A stretch of 64,000 nucleotides of DNA, taken from assembly GCF_002831565.1 (NCBI RefSeq), contig NZ_CP025096.1:6315014-6379013 (forward strand), in the 5' to 3' direction. A model generated the notes under the pieces. That model was not told where the DNA came from, made no database searches, and was given only the letters and a program-made list of their open reading frames with translations. Positions 61,288 through 64,000 of the stretch are shown here, piece by piece (within the stretch, counting starts at the first letter, position 1; each line of letters opens with the position of its first letter). The position numbers and the translations under genes are program-made. The DNA is from Spirosoma pollinicola (GTDB lineage Bacteria; Bacteroidota; Bacteroidia; Cytophagales; Spirosomataceae).

Positions 61288-62862
61288 TTATTTCTTGGTG
61301 TACTCTCCCACTCGGGCATGGAGTGCTTCAACCGTTCGGCGGGCCGACGTGAAAGCACCGGCCATCCAGGCGGTCAGGTAGGTTGTGTGTTCTCCCGCAA
61401 AATAGATGTTGCCATCCGGCTCAAGCAGGGTAGGGTAGTACTTTTTACGGGTGTTGTCGTCATACGTAGCCCAGCCACCTCCGCTGTAGGGCGTGCGATG
61501 CCAGGCCAGTGAGAACGAATTCTCAAACTCTGCCGGATACTGGGGGTGAATTTTGCTCCCCTGCGCCAGTGCCATTTTTTCGCGCTCTGCAACGGGCAAG
61601 GCACCCACGGCTTCGGCCCGGCTGTAGAAATTGTAATAGCCGATCAAAACACCTTTTTTGCCCTGCAAACCAAACGACGGATACCAGATCTGGTTGATGT
61701 CGAGATTCGTGCGCGAAATACCGCCGTAAATACCATCGTCTTCTTCCCAGAAACGCCGTTTAAATTGGAGGCCAATTTTACCGGTTTTCATATAGGGCAC
61801 AAAGTCAGCGGCTCGCTTTACTGTTCCCGACAAGTCGGATTCCAGATTCTTCAGCATGGGCAACGGCAAAGTACAAACGCAGAATTCACCTGTTATTTCG
61901 ACGGGTTTGCCATCTTTCTGATACACAACCCGAACGCCGTTTTCAGTCTTGCGGAGTTCGCTGACAGGCGCATTGAACATGATTTTCCCGCCTAATTTCT
62001 TCTCCAGTGCTTTCGGGATGGCATCCATACCACCCACCGGTTGCAACAGCGTTGATTGCTGCTCATAGGCATAATCCCCAACGTTGTAAAAAACGGGTTG
62101 CATAAAGCCTGAGCGCAGTAAATCAGTTAAACCGTAAGGGTCGGTCAGGGAGCCGGGTGCATGACCTGCACCTGGGTGGCTTTTATCTTTATATCCTCGT
62201 CGGTTGGTGCCTTTGTACAGGTGCGCCGTATTCAGATCACCTTCGTTTTTGAGGAAGTCGATCAGTTTCTCAACATCTTCTTTCGTTAGCTGCTGATCCA
62301 GCGACGACTGGTCGAGGGCTTTAGCGAGCAACTCGGCCGTATAGCCGCGCATATCATGATGGTAATCGCTGATTCGCATGCGCCGATTTGCCAGATCGCC
62401 TTTCCCTCCATCGTTATACAGGTAAGCCGACTCGTTGGAGCCGTTGAAGATTTCGAGCGGAACACCCAGCTCACGGCAATAATGCAGGGTTATTTGGTGA
62501 TGGTGCGGAATTCTGGCCGCTCCACCGTTAAAATAAAGGCCATTTTCAAATGAACAGGTTTGGGGGGTGCCGCCGTTTAATTCGGTTTCTTTGGTGCCGC
62601 CCCGAACTGTCCAAACGCGACCGCCTGAGCGAGAGCGGGCTTCCAGTACTGTGCAGTCATACCCTAATTTTTCAAGTTCATAAGCAGTGGTCAATCCCGC
62701 CAGACCCGCCCCTAAGACAATGACTTTTCGCCCTTTACCATCGCTTTTTTGCCCGTTGGCGGGTAAGTCGAGCGCCGATGCGGGTGCTGGTTGTACCATT
62801 CCCCACGCCAACAGGCTGGCATAACTCGCACTGGTTGAATTAATAAAGTCTCTTCGTGTCAT
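61288..62862 (-). CDS. Flavin-containing amine oxidase family protein, Tat-exported
   Basis: A 524-residue FAD enzyme of the monoamine oxidase/L-amino-acid oxidase family, oxidising amines or amino acids to imines with H2O2. A twin-arginine start (MTRRDFINSTSASYA) indicates Tat export. The FAD-binding motif is VIVLGAGLAGLTTAYELEKLG at about residues 47-70, with ARSRSGGRVWT after it and GNIYFAGEHTTYLTAWMAGA at the C terminus. It probably shares a transcript with the upstream aminotransferase. Confidence 0.92.
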   Translation of the reverse strand: MTRRDFINSTSASYASLLAWGMVQPAPASALDLPANGQKSDGKGRKVIVLGAGLAGLTTAYELEKLGYDCTVLEARSRSGGRVWTVRGGTKETELNGGTPQTCSFENGLYFNGGAARIPHHHQITLHYCRELGVPLEIFNGSNESAYLYNDGGKGDLANRRMRISDYHHDMRGYTAELLAKALDQSSLDQQLTKEDVEKLIDFLKNEGDLNTAHLYKGTNRRGYKDKSHPGAGHAPGSLTDPYGLTDLLRSGFMQPVFYNVGDYAYEQQSTLLQPVGGMDAIPKALEKKLGGKIMFNAPVSELRKTENGVRVVYQKDGKPVEITGEFCVCTLPLPMLKNLESDLSGTVKRAADFVPYMKTGKIGLQFKRRFWEEDDGIYGGISRTNLDINQIWYPSFGLQGKKGVLIGYYNFYSRAEAVGALPVAEREKMALAQGSKIHPQYPAEFENSFSLAWHRTPYSGGGWATYDDNTRKKYYPTLLEPDGNIYFAGEHTTYLTAWMAGAFTSARRTVEALHARVGEYTKK

Positions 62863-62875
62863 TCCTTTTCAGTAA

Positions 62876-62949
62876 TAGGAGCGAGGAGTCAGGAGCGAGA
62901 ATAAGAACCTGCCTCAGCAATACTCCTACCTACTCGCTCCTCGCTCCTA
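62876..62949. repeat. Class D palindrome of GGAGCGAGGAG words (gene-less copy)
   Basis: TAGGAGCGAGGAG (62876-62888) pairs perfectly with 62937-62949, and further AGGAGCGAG words extend both arms. The words match the inverted repeats around the four-helix-bundle gene at 30040-30540. It lies between the amine oxidase and aminotransferase genes. Confidence 0.78.
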
Positions 62950-62958
62950 ACTCCTTTT

Positions 62959-64000
62959 TTATCCTACTACTTTTTTAAATCCATCAATGAACATGGCCAT
63001 TTCGTCCATGGTACCAACGCTTACCCGGCAATAGGGTTGTCCGTTGAAATCACGCGTTTGGATGCCAATGCCCTGAGCAAACATCTGGTTGCTAAAGGCA
63101 CCCGTTTTCATACGAATCGGGAACAGGATGAAATTGGTATACGATGGAATGACCTCGTAGCCCATGTTCGTCAGGGCTTTGGTCGTGTAGTCGCGCGCTT
63201 TGGCGTTTTCGGTCCGGCAGTGATCCTGCCAGGCAATGTCCTTATAGCTGGCAATACCGGCCATAAGGGTCGTAATGCTCACATCACCTTCGGCACCGAT
63301 GTACTGATGCAGGGTTTTCAGCATTTCGGGCTGAGCCATCGCATAGCCTAACCGAAGACCGGCAAAGCCGTGAATTTTAGAGAACGTACGGGCCTGAATG
63401 ATATTCAATCCTTCGGCTACCAGCTTACCCAGCATTGGGCGGTCGGCAGGCGTCAGGAAGTCGATATAGGCTTCGTCGAGGAAGACCGGCACTTTTGGGG
63501 CCACCTCCCGGCAGAACGCTTCGAGTTCGGCAGGCGACAGAATCGTACCGGTTGGGTTATTGGGATTCACGATGTACACCAGTTTCACATCGGGGGTGAG
63601 AGCGGCTTTCAGCGCAGGTAAATCGAATTTGAAGTCTTTCGTTAACGGAATTGGCTTGATGGTAGCGCCAAATTTGGTTGTTTTATCGAGCAGGTCATCA
63701 TAGGTTGGGCGGCAGGTAAGGATCGTACCTCCTCCCTTTGCAAAATGCTCAGCCGCAGCCAGCAGAATATCCGACGAACCCGGCGACATCAGGATGTTCT
63801 GCGGCTTTACTCCTTCGTTGTCGCTGATCATCTTCTTCAACGGACCGAATTCTGTCCACGCATAGCGATTGCCAATTTCAGTTGCCTTCATAATGGCATC
63901 TTTTGCGCTTTGCGAGATGCCCAGCGGATTTTCGTTGGCAAGCAGGCGCACCTTTAACTTGGACATTTTCTCGAATGGATCGTCCATGAAGGCGAACTCA
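62959..64000 (-). CDS. Pyridoxal-phosphate aminotransferase class I/II, 5' end beyond the window
   Basis: An aminotransferase of fold type I, closest in style to histidinol-phosphate aminotransferases. It has LLANENPLGISQSAKDAI, VNPNNPTGTILSP, FLDEAYIDF, the Schiff-base Lys in ARTFSKIHGFAGLRLGYAMA and GYEVIPSYTNFILFPI. An ATG lies at 63987, but the frame stays open to the window edge (EFAF precedes it), so an N-terminal extension, probably an export signal as in similar Bacteroidota proteins, is likely. It may be the first gene of a unit with the amine oxidase. Confidence 0.88.
   Translation of the reverse strand, partial: EFAFMDDPFEKMSKLKVRLLANENPLGISQSAKDAIMKATEIGNRYAWTEFGPLKKMISDNEGVKPQNILMSPGSSDILLAAAEHFAKGGGTILTCRPTYDDLLDKTTKFGATIKPIPLTKDFKFDLPALKAALTPDVKLVYIVNPNNPTGTILSPAELEAFCREVAPKVPVFLDEAYIDFLTPADRPMLGKLVAEGLNIIQARTFSKIHGFAGLRLGYAMAQPEMLKTLHQYIGAEGDVSITTLMAGIASYKDIAWQDHCRTENAKARDYTTKALTNMGYEVIPSYTNFILFPIRMKTGAFSNQMFAQGIGIQTRDFNGQPYCRVSVGTMDEMAMFIDGFKKVVG

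Overview
The window looks like chromosome of a gliding-lineage Bacteroidota, most likely Cytophagales and Spirosoma-like (inference from gene content, not a database match). Supporting signs are the gliding genes gldG and gldD, a Bacteroidota-type LptD, an ABC permease fused to an M1 aminopeptidase, DUF2480, DUF4296 and DUF4834 family proteins, almost no Shine-Dalgarno sequences, and TAnnTTTG-type -7 promoter elements. No rRNA, tRNA, CRISPR array, prophage or complete insertion sequence was seen.

Layout. 0-13.5 kb: the end of nuoL, nuoM, gldG, lptD, a cell-wall amidase, an MlaD-like MCE protein, a small secreted TonB-domain protein, an acyl-CoA carboxylase beta subunit, a cytochrome c and gldD. 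13.5-25.7 kb: an AIM24 protein, gltX, a RidA protein, an App1-like phosphatase, a repeat lipoprotein, an ECF sigma factor overlapping a probable anti-sigma/beta-barrel protein, a Rieske/b561-like/YceI cluster and a serine hydrolase. 25.8-36.6 kb: an MFS exporter, dnaN, a DUF2480 protein, an ABC system interrupted by a four-helix-bundle (23S-IVS-type) gene, then a TsdA-like dihaem cytochrome, a DsrE-like protein and a LysR regulator. 36.7-47.6 kb: a polytopic membrane protein, M28 peptidase, purN, a LolD-like ATPase, a cyclophilin, an RmlD-like reductase, a DUF167 protein, an MscS channel and a second TonB-domain protein. 47.6-49.5 kb: an AT-rich patch of small secreted unknowns with a 142-bp MITE. 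49.5-56.3 kb: a glycosyltransferase, a DUF4296 lipoprotein, a DUF58/membrane/VWA set ending in rnhB, an NTF2-like protein and an AraC regulator. 56.4-64 kb: a fatty-acid oxidation pair, a secreted Hint-domain protein, a flavin amine oxidase and an aminotransferase that runs off the window.

The most unusual property is between the genes. At least twenty intergenic spaces carry large perfect or near-perfect inverted repeats. Four recur as sequence families (called A, B, C and E here). A further class (D) consists of quasi-palindromes whose arms are built from short purine-rich words and whose words differ from copy to copy. Eight of nine convergent gene pairs have an inverted repeat between their stop codons. 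A class-D inverted repeat also brackets the four-helix-bundle gene and splits an ABC operon, which suggests a REP/RAYT-like relation between that gene family and the palindromes. Family A supplies the last codons and stop codon of the AraC gene.
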